NCBI GenBank assembly: GCA_947034885.2
Contig: OX344749.2
Location: 5,223,501-5,287,500, forward strand
Length of the DNA stretch: 64,000 bases
Reading direction: 5' to 3'
Source: Thuidium tamariscinum
Taxonomy: Eukaryota > Streptophyta > Bryopsida > Hypnales > Thuidiaceae
Made by a program: the position numbers and the translations under genes. The stretch's first letter is position 1. Every line of letters begins with the position of its first letter. The notes below the pieces were generated by a model. The model was not told the origin of the DNA. It did not search any database and was given only the letters and a program-made list of their open reading frames with translations. This document shows positions 1 to 11,582 of the stretch, piece by piece.

Positions 1-98
1 TTATAAAAAATTACTATAATATAGACACTTAGATCTTAAGAGTATAATCTTTTAGGCTCACGAGTTCACACTTCTAAGCTTACATAATAGCAACCCTC
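1..98 (-). mobile_element. Truncated end of the GGGTTGCTAT repeat family
   Basis: On the minus strand this segment starts GGAGGGTTGCTATTATGTAA and continues with words (GTGTGA, AGATTATA, AAGTGTCTATATTATAGTAA) that recur in the same order at 60130-60240 on the plus strand. It is therefore one end of the element family seen complete at 60130-60349. The window edge cuts it. Confidence 0.6.
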
Positions 99-1376
99 CT
101 TGAAGAGGTCCCTTACTTGAAAAGTTTGTCAATGCTATTGGGATAGAGCCAATTGTAGTGTGGTTGCTTGTTCTAGTATCATACTAGTATTGAAGAAATC
201 ACTTTGAGACATTGAAAAATGAACTCATCATTGCTATTTCTATTAAGAATGAATTTGATTTGGCACATACTTTAAACATATTCATTGTAATATTGATAAA
301 CAATCTTCCTTTCATTTTATTTCCAAAAGAGACCAAAATAAATGCAATAAAATGAAAGGTGTAATATAATAAAGTTTTTAAAATCTTAAATCTCTTATCC
401 CTAAAAGAATGAGACCTATCTTAAAGGTCCTTTGCCAAAAATGATCTTATTTTTAGACCAAGAGATTCATTTTTCATTTTTCACTTTTCAACTTCATCAA
501 ATGATGGGTTCTTTGGAGAAATTTTGAAATCAATTTCAAGGTGATTGCAAAAAACAGCTATCCTATTTGGTATCACAATTTGAAGTGACTTTTGTACCAT
601 CGGTTATAACTTTTTGGGTAATAATCCAATGTACTTGAAATTTTTATTGAATATGACCAGCTTGATAGTAAAGAGATTCCTTGTTTTTCAGAAATTTCCA
701 AAGAATATTTTCTAATTAAATTTTAATTTACCTAATTTGTCACACTTTGCAATTTAGGGTTTTTTAGTATTGTGGAGTATCCAAAATTAATGATATAGAC
801 TTGAAATTTATGTGGTCTATTTATACACTAGAGATTTATGTGTCCACCAAAAAGATCTTAAAAAAACATTATTTTATATCCTCTACATTGGTGCAAATAG
901 GGGCCCCTTGCACATACAATTTTGAACATTGAAAATGGTTTCAAAATTATTTTTTTGGTGAAATCTCATCACCATAAATCCTTTCCAAATTGAAATGTTT
1001 TAGTTTTACAAAAAAATTCTTTTCCTATTTAAGAAAAATTAAAATGTGAAAGTACTCATTTTATGAGAATCTGCACTTTTTTGGTTCACCTAGTAAAAAG
1101 AAAATTCTACACTTTTCCTTCCTAGGGTACCTTCTTCTTAAGGTATATGCACCAAACATATTTTTCACATTTAAAAAAAATTATTTTTCTAATTAAACAG
1201 TACTCCTGAAAGAAAAATACAAATGAGACAAAAAATGGAAGGCCTTTCTTGCAACTACCCTTCAAGACTTTCAAAATCCACCTTTCAAATGATCCAACTT
1301 AACTTAGATATTTCAAATGCTCCAACTTGTACATTTTTACCTCAGAAGGACACTACCAAATCAGGGATGTCTTCAT
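99..1376. other. AT-rich intergenic DNA, no gene seen
   Basis: No ORF with recognisable protein similarity and no clear terminal repeats. The one short ORF (about 62 codons near 1223) has no family signature. Confidence 0.6.
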
Positions 1377-1610
1377 TCTTAACCTTAAACAACATTGAGA
1401 CCATTTTTTAATTGACTAATGACAAATAATCTTTGTATATAGGATAGAAGTGCAATTGTTCATCCTTGGAATTTTTTGCCAAAAGAAAAGATAATGTGCA
1501 ATAGTGTGACCTCCAGTCCTCCAATGAACACTTTTGTTTTAATTTTTCGAAGTGTATGATGTTATACAATACGAAAAAGAATGATTTTCATAGTCACTAG
1601 TTAGGTGTTT
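1377..1610 (+). repeat. Dispersed repeat R1, copy 1
   Basis: About 230 bp aligned by eye with 19690-19935 and 30145-30368. Shared words in the same order include TTAACC..., AATGACAAA.AATCTT, TTCATCCTT.G.ATT, a GATGAT/GATGATGT block, and CATAGTCAC/CATAGCCACC near the end. No coding capacity. Element class unknown. Confidence 0.6.
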
Positions 1611-2662
1611 TGAATTAATCATAGGAAAGAAAATGAAGAATTTTGATGACTACCTTAGTCATGGAGGTTGCATCCTTCCATAGATATGAGCCCATCTACC
1701 ATAATAAACTAATTTGGGACAAGGGTCCCATCACATCTTGCTGCTCGACATGTAATCTTTTGCTAAAAAAGATTTACTATAAGGTACTACCGCTACTTAC
1801 CTACTCATGGTCATGTCTATAGTAGTGCAACAAGCCATTTGTAGAGGCTATCCCTCCCCCCTTTTTTTTATCCCTAGATAAAATGCACAAACTATTTATT
1901 TGTGATACAAGATAAAATTTGCAAATTTTGAATTCATATTTGCAATCAAAGGCTCCAAATTATGTAGGAGAGGTGCTAATCCAAGAGTGCTCCAACGTTC
2001 AATTTTGGAATGATGTATAGATTGAAAATGAGATTTCTTTCTCATTATAGCTTGGATGAAAGTCATCCAAATTTATATAGATAAATTTTGATGTTGTGTT
2101 CCTATCCAAGGGTTGGATTTGGTCCTACTAGACAACATATTTATCTAACATTACAAATGTGGAAGTATGTCAAGTGGTTGGCTTGTGTTTTGACTATAGT
2201 TCAAATTGCAAATTGCAAAAATGAGGTCATAGAATCAAAGAACACAAAAATTCTAAAAAATTACTGTATCAAGAGAACCTCATTTCAAATCCATTCCAAC
2301 AAGATTTACACAATATTTTGCATGTAATTGAATTTAGAAGGAACTTTGAATATTTCCTTTCAAAATTGATAGAAAAATATTGGTGATAGCATTGGTGAAT
2401 CTAATTGTAGTGATAGAATCTAAAACTCAAACTCTACAACTTTCATTTGCATCTCAATTCCAAAATATTCTTCCAAATAGTACTTTAAGATGATTTTTCC
2501 AAAATTGTCAATTCTGGAGATGAGTCTTGACACTTAGTATTAATGATAGAATTAAGATGACACAAAATAAGGGGTCTTTTTTTCTCTTAACTTTCACCCT
2601 TGGCTGGGTGTCTGCAATCGGCTTGTTGTACTACTGTAGACTAGACCTCCACTCCAAGGTTT
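1611..2662. other. Gene-free stretch with a fragment of repeat R2
   Basis: AT-rich. Positions about 1900-1978 contain a fragment (TTTGCAAATTTTGAATTCAT, then TTTGCAATCAAAGGCTCC) that recurs at 3440-3530, 7375-7440 and 45095-45180. It is a piece of the family that forms the arms of the foldback at 2663-3772. No gene recognised. Confidence 0.55.
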
Positions 2663-3772
2663 AGGTGAATTGGCCCCCTTGCTTGGCCACTCCAAGGGTG
2701 CAAGTCAAACAAAAAGCCCCTATTTTGGGCTTATCTAATTTACTTTCTACACTTCTCCTAGCATAACATTCAGTAGGCTATAGAAGGATTGCCTTTCCCT
2801 TTGTGAAGTCCCCATCACCTAATTTCATCTGACATTTCTCGAAGTTTGCAACTTTAGTTACTAAATGTTATGGAATATTCCACACCATTTCATCTGCTGA
2901 ATGGAATGGTGTGGGATATTCCACACCATTTCATCCCTTGGGAGGCAATGTGACAGTCTGCTACTGAATGTTATGAGTTATCTAGGGACCTATGATTGCA
3001 AATATGAATTCAGAATTTGGAAAAAAAACTACTCCATAATAATTTGCAAAATATAAAAAATTCCAGCGTTTTCCCAAGCGGACGAGCGAGGGTCAGTTCA
3101 CCCCGGCCCCACTCCAGGGGACGGACAAGTGGACAACTGGCTCGACCTCAGTCAACTAACTTGAGTTAAGTTCCTCATTGGCTCAGTCCGATCGAAGCTT
3201 AGACATATCTCCGTCCATGCAGAAACTGGTAATATCAAGCTTTTCACGGCCCCTGGAGCTTCCCCACCATTGGACCGGTACTAGACCTTACAGTGAACGG
3301 CCAATGCAGGGCTTCGGAGCCATGCAAACCGTCACGGCCATGCACACCGTCACAGCCCTCCCCACCACCTGTACAGGCAGTAGAGTAGAATCCCTCGCTT
3401 TCCCACTATGGAAATCATTCCTTGGCCGGTGGCCACTTGGGAAAACGCTGGAATTTTTTTATCTTTTGCAAATAATTTATTTTTCAAATTCTGGATTCAT
3501 ATTTGCGATCAAAGGTTTCAAATTAGCTAGGAAGACTGCATGTTGTTTTTTTTGGTATAGTAAAGCCCTTTATGGCTTCCCACCAAAGGCCAATATTGGG
3601 AGGGAGCCATGAACACTGGTGAGCCAAAGCGGGAAGCTGGCGATAAATCGCCAGAAAAAAAAAATCTTGGAAGACTGTAGAAAGTAAATTAGTTAAGCCC
3701 ATAATAGGGGACTTTTTGTTTTACTTGCATCCCTGAAATTACATGAAGTAGCTGAGTGAGGGGGCCGATTCA
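2663..3772. mobile_element. Long foldback (terminal-inverted-repeat) element
   Basis: The outer arms at about 2663-2758 and 3674-3772 are inverted copies of each other. The left reads GGTGAATTGGCCCCCTTG, and the right complement GGTGAATCGGCCCCCTCA; both continue through AAACAAAAAG and TAATTTACTTTCTAC. A second pair of inverted arms lies inside, at about 2985-3090 and 3420-3520, sharing TTGGGAAAACGCTGGAATTT. A small nested hairpin sits at 2874-2932, made of GGAATATTCCACACCATT and its partner. A 144-codon ORF (3178-3612) runs partly through the right arm and matches no known protein, so it is probably not a gene. Superfamily unassigned; MULE or foldback type is possible. Confidence 0.75.
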
Positions 3773-3902
3773 CCCTGACCACATTCCTTCGATAGTGAAA
3801 ACCCCCAAAACTGTCCAAATAAGGGATTCAGCATAGTTCAAGGCACTTTTTTCTAAAAATAATTTTTAAAATAATATTAGCGAGAAAAAATCATGAATAT
3901 TC

Positions 3903-3925
3903 AAATAAATAAATAAATAAATAAA
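3903..3925. repeat. (AAAT)n microsatellite
   Basis: About five and a half uninterrupted AAAT/AATA units. Confidence 0.9.
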
Positions 3926-4227
3926 TTCGGATGCTGTATGTAAGTTCTATGATTTTCCAAAGTGTTGGCTCCCTAGACCACTGAAACTATTCAATAGATG
4001 CCGCCCAATCTGAACATTGCTAAAATTAGCACTGAGGCAATCAAATTTTGGTATGTGTCTTTAATATGCGTCAATGAATTAGAGTCAAGCATTTGGTAGA
4101 CATATTAATTGTAGTCTAGGGACAATTTGGGATGAGTGTTGGGTCCAATGCGAGGTACATGCGCGGTATTGGGTGTTTCTCCTTTAACTTCATATCACTT
4201 GTTCTTCCATGGTCAATCTACACCTAT

Positions 4228-4335
4228 GGGAAGAAAAAAGGGAAGGAAAGGAAAAAAAGAAAAAAAAGAAAGGGGGATCGAAGGAAAAAGAAAGACGAAA
4301 GAAGGAAGAAGAAAAAGGAAAAGGAAAAAGAGCAG
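4228..4335. repeat. Polypurine tract of about 108 nt
   Basis: Almost uninterrupted A/G on the plus strand, with short GGAA, GAAAA and GGGGG runs and a few pyrimidine interruptions (around 4277 and 4292). Translations through it give only Lys/Glu/Arg or Phe/Ser low-complexity strings, so the overlapping ORFs are not genes. Confidence 0.9.
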
Positions 4336-4730
4336 ACTGAATATATGAATTGCCGCGCAAAGCCATCGAATAAGTTAAGTGCATGACTAGCAAACCCTCT
4401 GAACTGATTTATGAATTTGGAGAAGTAGAGAGCTATTTCTCTGATACTCATCTGATAATTAGGTGATACTTGGTGATATCTATATGAAACTACATGATAC
4501 CTAATTAAAATTTGGTTGTTGGTTTTGAAAATCAACTGAAGAGCAACAATTAGCATAACATTGTTGAGTACTTTGAATCCCCTCCCCTAATTGGAGGTAT
4601 AATCTCCCGTACATATTTGGAAGGAATTTAGTTATAATCTCGTAAATGAGATTTGTTGGGTTGGGGTAATTGGCTAGATTGAGCTATCATAGTTGAAGGC
4701 CAAGTTTGACCCATCTCCAACTACCAATAT

Positions 4731-4862
4731 CACTAATAGGAAATTTGTCCAGTTTTGTTGTTTTGGTCGCGCTGATGATCAATAGATTTTTGTTGATTAA
4801 CAGACATCTGTTAATCATCAATATGACCAAAACAACAAAAGCGGATAGATTTTCTACTAGTC
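4731..4862. mobile_element. CACTA-type MITE with long hairpin arms
   Basis: Begins CACTAATAGGAAATTTGTCC. The complement of the right end is GACTAGTAGAAAATCTATCC, so the terminal repeats match well apart from a changed outermost base. The arms continue inward through TTTTGTTGTTTTGGTC (about 48 paired positions with mismatches) to a centre containing GATTAACAGACATCTGTTAATC. The 3-bp flanks are TAT and TCT, a one-mismatch duplication. Length 132 bp, no ORF. Confidence 0.75.
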
Positions 4863-7800
4863 TCTGGTGAAGTCAATAAAGTAGAAGACTAACATGGTGT
4901 TCTAAGGTTGCTATAGTTGTCAATGCCAACCAAATTTTACAAAGTAGGGGGGTGATTGCAAGAAACACTTGTCCTATTTTTTGTCCCTTTGGCCTCCAAT
5001 AGGTAGTTTTTTGCCCATAACTTTTGCATCTTTTGTTTTTTTGTCTTGAAATTTGGAATGAAGGTACATACAAAAGTTTAGTAATTTTTCAAATATTTTG
5101 GAAATTAGTTTACTATTTTTAACCTACCTCCGATTGGGTGTCTACCTTGGTCATTTGAGGGGGGGGGTAGTCCTATTTTTGACTCCAAAATGAGAACTTG
5201 AAGCCACAAATCGGACATGTTGGAGGTTTACTAATATTACAAGGACTCACAATGAGTTTTTATGAAACTTAGCAACTTATCTATTATGCATATAGGGTCA
5301 AAGTGACCTTCCTTTGCACAAATGCTACGAAGAGGGAAAAAAATTCCTACAAGAATTTTTTGATGCAATGCAAGTGCAACCTTCTCTAGCAAAATGACTT
5401 TTTTTGTGGGAATTTTTTGAATTCGATTCTAATTACTAAAATTGAAAACGTCCACAAACCCCTTTTTGTGCTATTTTTTTCTCCCAATGGCTTCTATAGT
5501 ACTTTGTAGTACTGTAGTCAATAATACTCCATAATACTAACTAACGGTCTAGATTTGCAAGTGCCATGAATTGACAATTAAAATTGGTAGGTGCACTACT
5601 GATGCGCAATACTAGCAATATCACTTGATACTACCAATCCTATAGCCATAAATTGTGTTTTTGAACCAAAAACTTGAAGTGTTTCTTGCAATCACCCAAG
5701 GACTTATGTTGAAAGCTATGATTATTTTTCTACCTCGTAAATTTGAATATTGGTGGGCTTTTACTTTTAGAAGGAGGAAAATGAACCTTCAATGAAGCTT
5801 AAGAATGTTATATATAGTTAAGGTAGAAAATCTCATTATAATCAAATGGCCCATCACAGACACTTAGGGAATGACCCCAAGATGGATTTTTTCAATTTAT
5901 TAAATTTGGGCTTCAATCTATATCTTACCTAACACCAATGGAGTGATTAGTGACCTCAATAGGAACACTCAACCTTTTTAGTATAAATCATTACAAGAAA
6001 TGATTTGCTACAGCCTCCTACATTAGAAATTATTGTCATTGCTTTAGGTGAGTAATATGAATATATAGAATACAATTTTTGTTGATTTCAAGGTAGTCTA
6101 GAGCCTCTTTCAAATAGAACACTTCAAAAATTCATAGCAAATTTGTATTTTGCCTAAACAAATATAATTTCAACCCCCGCACTACTTCTCACACTTGTCT
6201 TTGTGTAGGGAAACTTTGAAAAAAAATTCAACAATGACATGATAATATGAGGGCAAGCTCCTAATTTTGACTGTAATGGGCCATTTTGCCTTACTTTCAC
6301 CCAAAAACATGAAATTTCCTTCACAAAATGTATCTAGCATCTTTTGGCTGTAACCAACTGCTGAAAAATCAAATCGTGCTTAAAATAAGAATGGTGTGAT
6401 TGTGAGTCTTTGTCTAAAGTGAACAATAATATTTGTTTTATTGCTAGAAAATACTAAAATACTAAATAGAGGGGAAATTAAACAAAATTATTAAAATAAA
6501 ATAAACAGTGAAGTTTGTCTAAGCAATCCTCCTTGGTGAGCGACAGATACGCCTAGGTCCTAGACGGTCTCCTCCTCTCGACCAAGTAGGGAATTACCTA
6601 AGCGGTCCCCCCCTCCCCAAGCAAATGTTTGTCTATATCATTGTATTGTAGTGTGAATAGGATTTTAGATAAGATTTGAAAATAGAGATCCAAAAACCAC
6701 CCAAGTTGATGCCATGGACTGTCCAAAAGGACAAAGCCAATAAAGCATTGATAATTTAGGCAAACAACCAATAATTCAGCACCATATCTACAGAAAATCA
6801 TCCATGTATGTGAAATCATCCGTCTAGGTCCTTTTAAGAAAAAACTAACTCAGGTATTTGATGAAAATCATAATAGGACCTTGAACCCTTGAACGACATG
6901 GAAGATGTTCTGCGTCCGATGGATGACAAAAATTTCATGTGCTGCTTATTCCAAGACTGTTTGTCATCCACTTTTTTTCAATGCGATCGTGGAGGTGTAC
7001 TGCATTGTTCAAAGCAAAAAATAGCACTGTAGACTTCTCATATATTTTTAGGTGTCGTCCTTATGGAGAACAACATCAACAGATTAATGTACACGGTTTT
7101 AAGGCCCATACCGCCCTCCTTTCAATTTACAACGAGGGCAACTCAACACTATTTTTTCATTTGCACCGCTCACTGATCATGAAAACTGTTTTTGCTGCTA
7201 CAGTCTTCAGGTCTATGACGGGCAGTTTCCACGGGGATCAGTCCATCGTTCAAGGGTTAAAAAATAAATTTTAAGAAATTTTAAGAAAAATCATTATAGG
7301 ACCGAGTGACGGGCAGGGAGAACTGACCCCTCACTCAACCACTTGGTAAATTTTTATTTTTCACACAAATTTTTTTTGAATTTTTTGCAAATTTTAAATT
7401 TGTGTTTGCGATCAGAGACCGCAAATTAGCTAGGAGGTGATGAAAGTAGGGGTGATCACGGCCCAAACTAGGTTTTGTTTTGTTTTGATTGCACCTCTGG
7501 TAAAACATGGTAAGGCCAATCCACCCGGATCTGACTGACGGACGTCCCATAAACTTCCTACTGATGAATTCAGTTGATTCCTATGATTTCTGTTCTGTTT
7601 TTTTCCCCGCATGGTAATGTAAGTCTTGAAAAAGCTTTTTGTCTCATTGGGTGAGACTGCCAAAGCAGTCAGTCAGTCATTTGCAACGAAATTATGGAAA
7701 TTTCCCACCAGCCAATGGGTGAAGGCCCTTGAACTCGCGGAAGCTTCAAGCCAATCACGGGAGAGGAGGAGGGGTCCTTTTGGAATAGGCTTGAAAGATG

Positions 7801-8437
7801 GCGCTCCTTCATTGGTCGACTACCTCTGCACGGGTCCCGACCAATCAGGATGGCACTCCCGAAGATGGGTGCAGGAATAAAGTGCTCATTAAAGTGCGAG
7901 GGAGAGGCATGGAGTGGGCCAGCCAGGGACGCAGGGGGGCCCACGGAAGGAAGTTACCTTGACCACTTAACTTATTTCGTGACTTTTTCCGGACTTTTTC
8001 CGCCCTTCAGCCAGTAACAACAACTACTACCTTACCTGTGCCGTCGGTTGTCACAGGTAAAAATAAAGTTAAAGTAAAAAAGAAATTTTCAAACTTTCTA
8101 ATCCGCAAAAAATTTGAAATTCAATATCTTATTTGCTGTGAGTTGGAACGCTACAAAACAAAGTTTATGCACATCTCCTTGTTGAAGGCTTTCCAACCAT
8201 ATCAAGAATGTGACTAGGAGAGGTATGGAATTAGGGATCTATAAATTAAGATTATAGATAGATGTCCAAAATCATGACATAAATTGAGACTATAGGTGTA
8301 TGACCGAAAAAAAAATAGTTGGTTTTAAGTGCACTAACTAAGGTAGATAAGCCTATTACCACCTTGATTTGCAATAAGAATATCTTGAATCACCTTCACA
8401 ATATTATAAATAAAACTTCACACTACCTAAAATGATA
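4863..8437. other. Gene-free stretch; GC-richer island at 7500-7960
   Basis: Mostly AT-rich without recognisable genes. Around 6879-7260 lies a segment that begins CCTTGAACCCTTGAACGACA and ends in the complementary-looking TTCAAGGGTTAA, so it may be a separate TIR repeat related to R1. Positions 7300-7440 carry an R2 arm fragment. The island at 7500-7960 is much more GC-rich and has several CCAAT/ATTGG words but no protein-like ORF. A small hairpin (TTACCTGTG...CACAGGTAA) sits at 8031-8059. Confidence 0.5.
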
Positions 8438-9003
8438 CTACCTCCGTCCCAAAATGATCTTCCTATTGGAAAAAATGTTTTGGATTAAGGCCAAAAATAT
8501 TAAATTGAAGACCCGTTTTGTACTATAAGTAGGATTTAGGGTTCTCTTTGCTTCCATAAAATTTTAAGTTTCAAAGCACTTTTTAAAGCACAGTTTAGGA
8601 ATATTGAAAAGTGAAATTTTGTGAGCATTTTCAAGAACCACCAATGGGCACTTAATTGTCAAATTGGAGATCATCATTTTGTAGGCATTTAGCATGAACT
8701 TAGAACTATGTGTAGACTTCTATTTCACCTTCCAAAACTTCATCTCCTTCAATCAAGCAATATTCAAAGAGGTGCAAAAATAATAATGATTAATGTCGAT
8801 TGATCCCTTTAGTCACTTAATTTGTCTTTTGATTGATGTTTTGGAGGTTGGAGGGAGAAATATTACTTAAAGTTGTTGTATTGGTCTCCAATAAAAATCA
8901 AAAGTGAAATTTGACCAATTTATAAGTCACAAAGTGCAATAGGAAGATCATTTTAGAACAAAAAATGAAGGCCAACAAGAAGATCATTTTGGGACAGAGG
9001 GAG
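8438..9003. mobile_element. Stowaway-like Tc1/mariner MITE
   Basis: The left end reads CTACCTCCGTCCCAAAATGA and the complement of the right end CTCCCTCTGTCCCAAAATGA. This is the classic Stowaway terminus (CTCCCTCCGTCCC). It is flanked by the dinucleotide TA on both sides (8436-8437 and 9004-9005), as expected for Tc1/mariner insertion. The word GAAGATCATTTT is repeated inside the right end. At 566 bp it is longer than most Stowaway MITEs. No transposase ORF, so it is non-autonomous. Confidence 0.88.
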
Positions 9004-9005
9004 TA

Positions 9006-9930
9006 CTAAACTCCACCTTGCATTTGTCATTGTAATGTACACCATTTAAGATATCTTCCCTATTCATTTTCCCTTCAAAAATTGGGGGTGATTTTAGGTG
9101 TAGTTGTTGTACATCTAGAACACTATATCATACAAACATCCTTGAAAGTAATTCACCCTAATGAAATTAAGAATCAAATGTTTGCCCTCCCTAGTAGACA
9201 ACCTTGGAGAGAAGAACCCCAAAGCTTATCAAATTGGTGCATTAACTTACTTTACTTCTCAGTCTATCACACAACTTGCATGTTCTAATTTTGCAAAACA
9301 TTATCACCACCATTTATAAATTTATGAGGAAGAATTTTCATGCATCCGTCATAACAAAATATGCAACAGAAGTACAACCTGACAATTAGTTTTACATCTT
9401 TCAAATGTAACTACCTTGTCATATTTAACAAAACAAAGAAAGTGGGAGACAAAAGAATGAAAGTTGTGTTATGTACTTACTAGAAGAGCACATTGATAGT
9501 TCTAAATGACACTCTTAGAATAAACTCAAGTTTTTTAAAGATGAGAAGTTCTAAATGATTGAAAAGAAATTGTTCATAATAGGGATAGTTGCACCTTCTT
9601 CACCACAATTTCAATTCTTAGATAATGTAAACGTGGTGCTCTCTCATTCAATGTCCATGGCTTGTAGAGTTCCAATTCTCTTGAGTGGAGAATGTTGCTT
9701 CTTTTCCTTGAAGAATTTTTAATCTTGTGCACCGTAGTTTCACCCTTCTATTGTCATTAGTCACTCATGCATGCACTAGCAATAAGATCTCTTCACCTTG
9801 TTGATATGGCCCATGTTTCTTGCATCCAACTTTGTAGGTTAGGGCCATTAGGCATTATCCAATTTTCAATCTACATGCTCCAAACAATTCAAAAGGGTTG
9901 TCACACCTTCTTCAGGTACAACACCTCCCC
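9006..9930. other. AT-rich intergenic DNA, nothing recognised
   Basis: Short ORFs only (76 codons or fewer) without family features; no terminal repeats found. Confidence 0.5.
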
Positions 9931-9933
9931 ATT

Positions 9934-10310
9934 AGGGGTAGTCACGGCTCTTCCTTCGGGCCGAACTTCACCGCCGTTAAGTGCCGTGTCAGCTTAGGGT
10001 TGGCTCACGGGAGACGGTTTGGTTCAGAATATTCTTCGACAGTGAAGACTTTGCCGCGTTGCTTATTCTACTCCGGAGGTGAATAAGCGGTGTGGCAAAG
10101 CCTTCGCGTGCGAAGCTTTTCATCTTCCACTGCTAGAGCTGTTGCCGATTTCACCGTCCTCCACCCGATGCGCTGAAAATGAAAACTCAACCTCTAAATC
10201 TTCGCAAGGGGTGTCACACATCCTCCAAACAGTCAGCGATTTGATTGGCTCCTTAACCCCTGGATTCTCTGGAGAAGTTCAGCCCCTCTGGAAGAGAAGT
10301 GACTACCCCT
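9934..10310. mobile_element. GC-rich TIR element upstream of the CONSTANS-like gene
   Basis: The termini AGGGGTAGTCACGGC and (complement of the right end) AGGGGTAGTCACTTC form an inverted repeat of about 12 bp. It is flanked by a 3-bp direct repeat ATT at 9931-9933 and 10311-10313. The interior folds back on itself: TTTGCCGCGTTGCTTATTC near 10050 pairs with GAATAAGCGGTGTGGCAAA near 10081. A further end-like word, GTGACTACCCCT, occurs at about 10375. The superfamily is unassigned; a 3-bp duplication fits Harbinger or CACTA-like elements. Two ORFs overlap it but look non-coding. Confidence 0.7.
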
Positions 10311-10313
10311 ATT

Positions 10314-11582
10314 AGCTCCTTGATTCTTTCACCAACTTCTCAATCTTCAAAAGAAATTTGCCTCTCAGAGGTGTGACTACCCCTCATGCCGAAGTTCCAG
10401 TTCCGTGAGGCAGCAGAGAATGACACAGCAGCGAAGGATAAGTATTTTCAATCAGTTCAGTCACCAGGTTACCCCCGGCCCTCCGCTGATGGAAGGATAG
10501 GATGATAAAATCCAAGTAATGAGTGTCGAAAATTGCCCAAAAAACAAAAGAAAAGAAAAGAATTGATCTGGGAAAGGAAAGGAAGGACGTGGAATTACCC
10601 CATTAGCTTCCTTCCTCAAAGGCGGTAGATGATGAACTGAAATTCAAGGACTAGAAAGCCCGAAGGAAGGGGGAGCTGAGTGGGAGACCGGGGTTGGCCA
10701 TGATCCCCATTCGTCCTCACCCTCGCCATACTCAAAACCCGCTGATTTTTGTTGCAACAGAAGGTTTGTTAGTAGTGATCCAGAGTCGTAGAGTCCTCAA
10801 TAATCTCCATCGCCACCGTTTCTTACCCTCTCCCGGCTCTGCAGAACTCCATGCTGCCTTTGCAGCAACCCCGTGGTCATCAGTTGTACTTATGATCTCT
10901 CGGTCATACACTGTGGGAGCTCAGGAGCAAGGATATTTCTGGTCAGTTTGCGACGCGAGACTTTCGAAGTTTTTGGAGGTCGCTTGATGGTGTAAGGGTT
11001 CATGTTGGTTTGGTGTTTACTAGAGGTGCTGCAGGTTGATGGACTGTGAGTTTGGAAGAAATAGCACTGGGGGTTCAACTGAGAGTGAGAAACGCAAGAG
11101 TGGTGACTGTTGCAGTTGATCGCCGGCCTGTTTTCCACTCGTGACGCTTCTAGCGTCCTGCACTGGAGAGCCCATTTCGTGACTCTGGGAGCCATTTTTG
11201 CGTTTCATCTAGAGCTAGTTTGGGTTTCATTCGGAGCATTTGGAGCCAGTTTGAGTCTTTGAGGGCCATTTGGGAGCATTTGGGGGTGTTTGGGAAGGAG
11301 TGGGTTCACCACCATGCGGAAGAGGAATGGTAGGTCGAAAGGAGGAGCCGGCCTTGTTTCGCCGAATTCGTAGACATTCTGTGATTTCAGGGTACACGAG
11401 TGTGGACGTCCTCTGCAGCAGCGTGGATGGGACCGTGGGCATGATTTCACAAGCGAAGAGACTGTAGTGGTTCGTGAATTTGTCGACGAAGCAAAAGAGT
11501 TTCACTGGTAGAATTGCAGTCTAGCGAAGAAGGGCCAGAGTTTAGAAGAAGAGATCAGGATTCGAAGGAGGAGACCGTTGCA
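10314..11582 (+). promoter_or_regulatory. Probable promoter and 5' leader of the CONSTANS-like gene
   Basis: This stretch is clearly more GC-rich than the AT-rich DNA further out and leads into the start codon at 11583. It contains short ORFs (for example 10694-10987) without protein-family signatures and a degenerate repeat of GAGCATTTGG/GGCCATTTGG words at about 11236-11298. No confident TATA box or transcription start was found. Upstream AUGs would matter if the leader is long. The leader assignment is inferred from position alone. Confidence 0.4.

Noticed and set aside
3178-3612. 144-codon plus-strand ORF
   Set aside because: It lies inside the foldback element, overlaps its right inner arm, and has no family signature.
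4224-4556. Phe/Ser-rich minus-strand ORF
   Set aside because: It is the complement of the polypurine tract; low-complexity translation.
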